From the NCBI RefSeq assembly GCF_026810505.1, contig NZ_CP101750.1, positions 773,448-837,447 on the forward strand: a stretch of DNA of 64,000 nucleotides, in the 5' to 3' direction. The notes below the pieces were generated by a model. That model saw only the letters and a program-made list of their open reading frames with translations, did not search any database and had not been told where the DNA came from. Below, in pieces: positions 63,697 to 64,000 of this stretch. Position numbers and translations under genes: made by a program. Position 1 is the stretch's first letter. Every line of letters starts with the position of its first letter. Source of the DNA: Streptomyces sp. Je 1-369 (GTDB lineage: Bacteria > Actinomycetota > Actinomycetes > Streptomycetales > Streptomycetaceae).

Positions 63697-64000
63697 CTAT
63701 TCGCGTGGTCGTCGACGGGCCGCGACCCCCGCGAGCAGTGCGCCGACAGCCAGCACGGCCAGACTCCGCACCCATACCTGGCGCTCAAACTGCGTGGCGA
63801 GCAGCACGCACGATGCGGCGCCGGACAGGGCAACCGCCGTCGGGGTCCTGAAATGGTCATGCGGCACGGTGTCGGTCCGCAGTCGTAGAACGGCCGTGTT
63901 GACCAGGAAGAACACGACGAGGAGCAGCAGAACGAGCGTCGAGGCGAGCGCGGACACGTCACCCGTCATCGCGAGCAGCAGCGAGAACGAGGTGGTCATG
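63697..64000 (-). CDS. C-terminal part of an APC-type amino-acid permease, runs off the right edge
   Basis: 100 residues are visible, ending ...RRRPRE. Three hydrophobic segments are seen: SALASTLVLLLLVVFFLVNT, then TPTAVALSGAASCVLLA, then VRSLAVLAVGALLAGVA. The loop VLRLRTDTVPHDHFRTP between the first two is characteristic of the last membrane helices of APC-superfamily transporters. A methionine codon lies at 63999, but the frame very probably continues past the window. Same direction as the lyase, so it may be its tryptophan or tyrosine importer. Confidence 0.6.
   Translation of the reverse strand, partial: MTTSFSLLLAMTGDVSALASTLVLLLLVVFFLVNTAVLRLRTDTVPHDHFRTPTAVALSGAASCVLLATQFERQVWVRSLAVLAVGALLAGVAARRRPRE

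Noticed and set aside
1..64000. CRISPR arrays, tRNA genes and riboswitches
   Set aside because: I looked for regularly spaced repeats, cloverleaf signatures and classic T-box or cobalamin-type elements in the intergenic regions and found none I could support; a covariance-model search could still find one.

Overview
The window is high-GC actinobacterial DNA, almost certainly from Streptomyces or a close relative. The signs are strong G/C third-position bias, GTG and TTG starts behind GGAGG-type ribosome sites, tightly overlapping operons, a DUF6243-type small protein, and a 35-base match to the 3' end of actinobacterial RNase P RNA. It reads as accessory DNA, such as a chromosome arm or a stacked genomic island: defence genes, biosynthetic clusters and an unexplained giant-protein operon are separated by gene fragments, transposase relics and integrase debris.

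Layout. (1) 1-13.5 kb, defence: the 3' part of a very large sacsin-like/DUF3883 gene (frameshifted at a C8 tract) converges on a complete Wadjet-type jetABCD operon (DUF2397, DUF2398, SMC-like ATPase, DUF2399 Toprim nuclease). (2) 14.4-16.7 kb, integration scar: two strong terminator hairpins flank a fragment of the rnpB 3' end, followed by a chimeric DUF6192/tyrosine-recombinase gene and a zinc-ribbon protein. (3) 16.9-32.6 kb: a beta-propeller protein gene, a short plus-strand set of damaged genes (lipoprotein-like, frameshifted hypothetical, truncated glycosyltransferase), and a four-gene operon read leftward from 32.6 kb encoding a DUF6603 protein, two unrecognised large proteins and a fibre-like protein. 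(4) 34.2-39.6 kb: HD nucleotidase, RdgB/HAM1 diphosphatase, cytochrome P450, MOSC/YiiM-like protein and a 14-TM MFS pump. The combination suggests handling of a modified purine, possibly an N-hydroxylated base. (5) 40.3-41.6 kb: DUF5655 and integrase relics, a secreted protein and a carrier-domain fragment. (6) 41.6-52.5 kb: a compact NRPS-PKS cluster (A-T-C-A-T-KS-AT-T-TE, FAD oxidoreductase, methyltransferase) with 4-base stop/start overlaps. (7) 53-60.4 kb: transposase relics (IS5-like, IS630-like), broken amidohydrolase, AraC and 2-hydroxyacid dehydrogenase genes around an intact divergent TetR/MFS pair and a metallo-beta-lactamase-fold enzyme. (8) 60.4-64 kb: a B12-type radical SAM enzyme overlapping a tryptophanase-like PLP lyase, and the end of what looks like an amino-acid permease running off the right edge.

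How it fits together. The intact units are each self-contained operons; the debris between them shows repeated insertion and deletion. Related integrase C-terminal sequences occur at 15.4, 40.5 and 59.8 kb, with different deletions or insertions, and so look like successive scars of one element family. The best candidates for undescribed biology are the DUF6603 operon, the P450/MOSC/HAM1/HD set, and the tryptophanase plus radical SAM pair. All family calls were made by reading the sequence; no database search was run.
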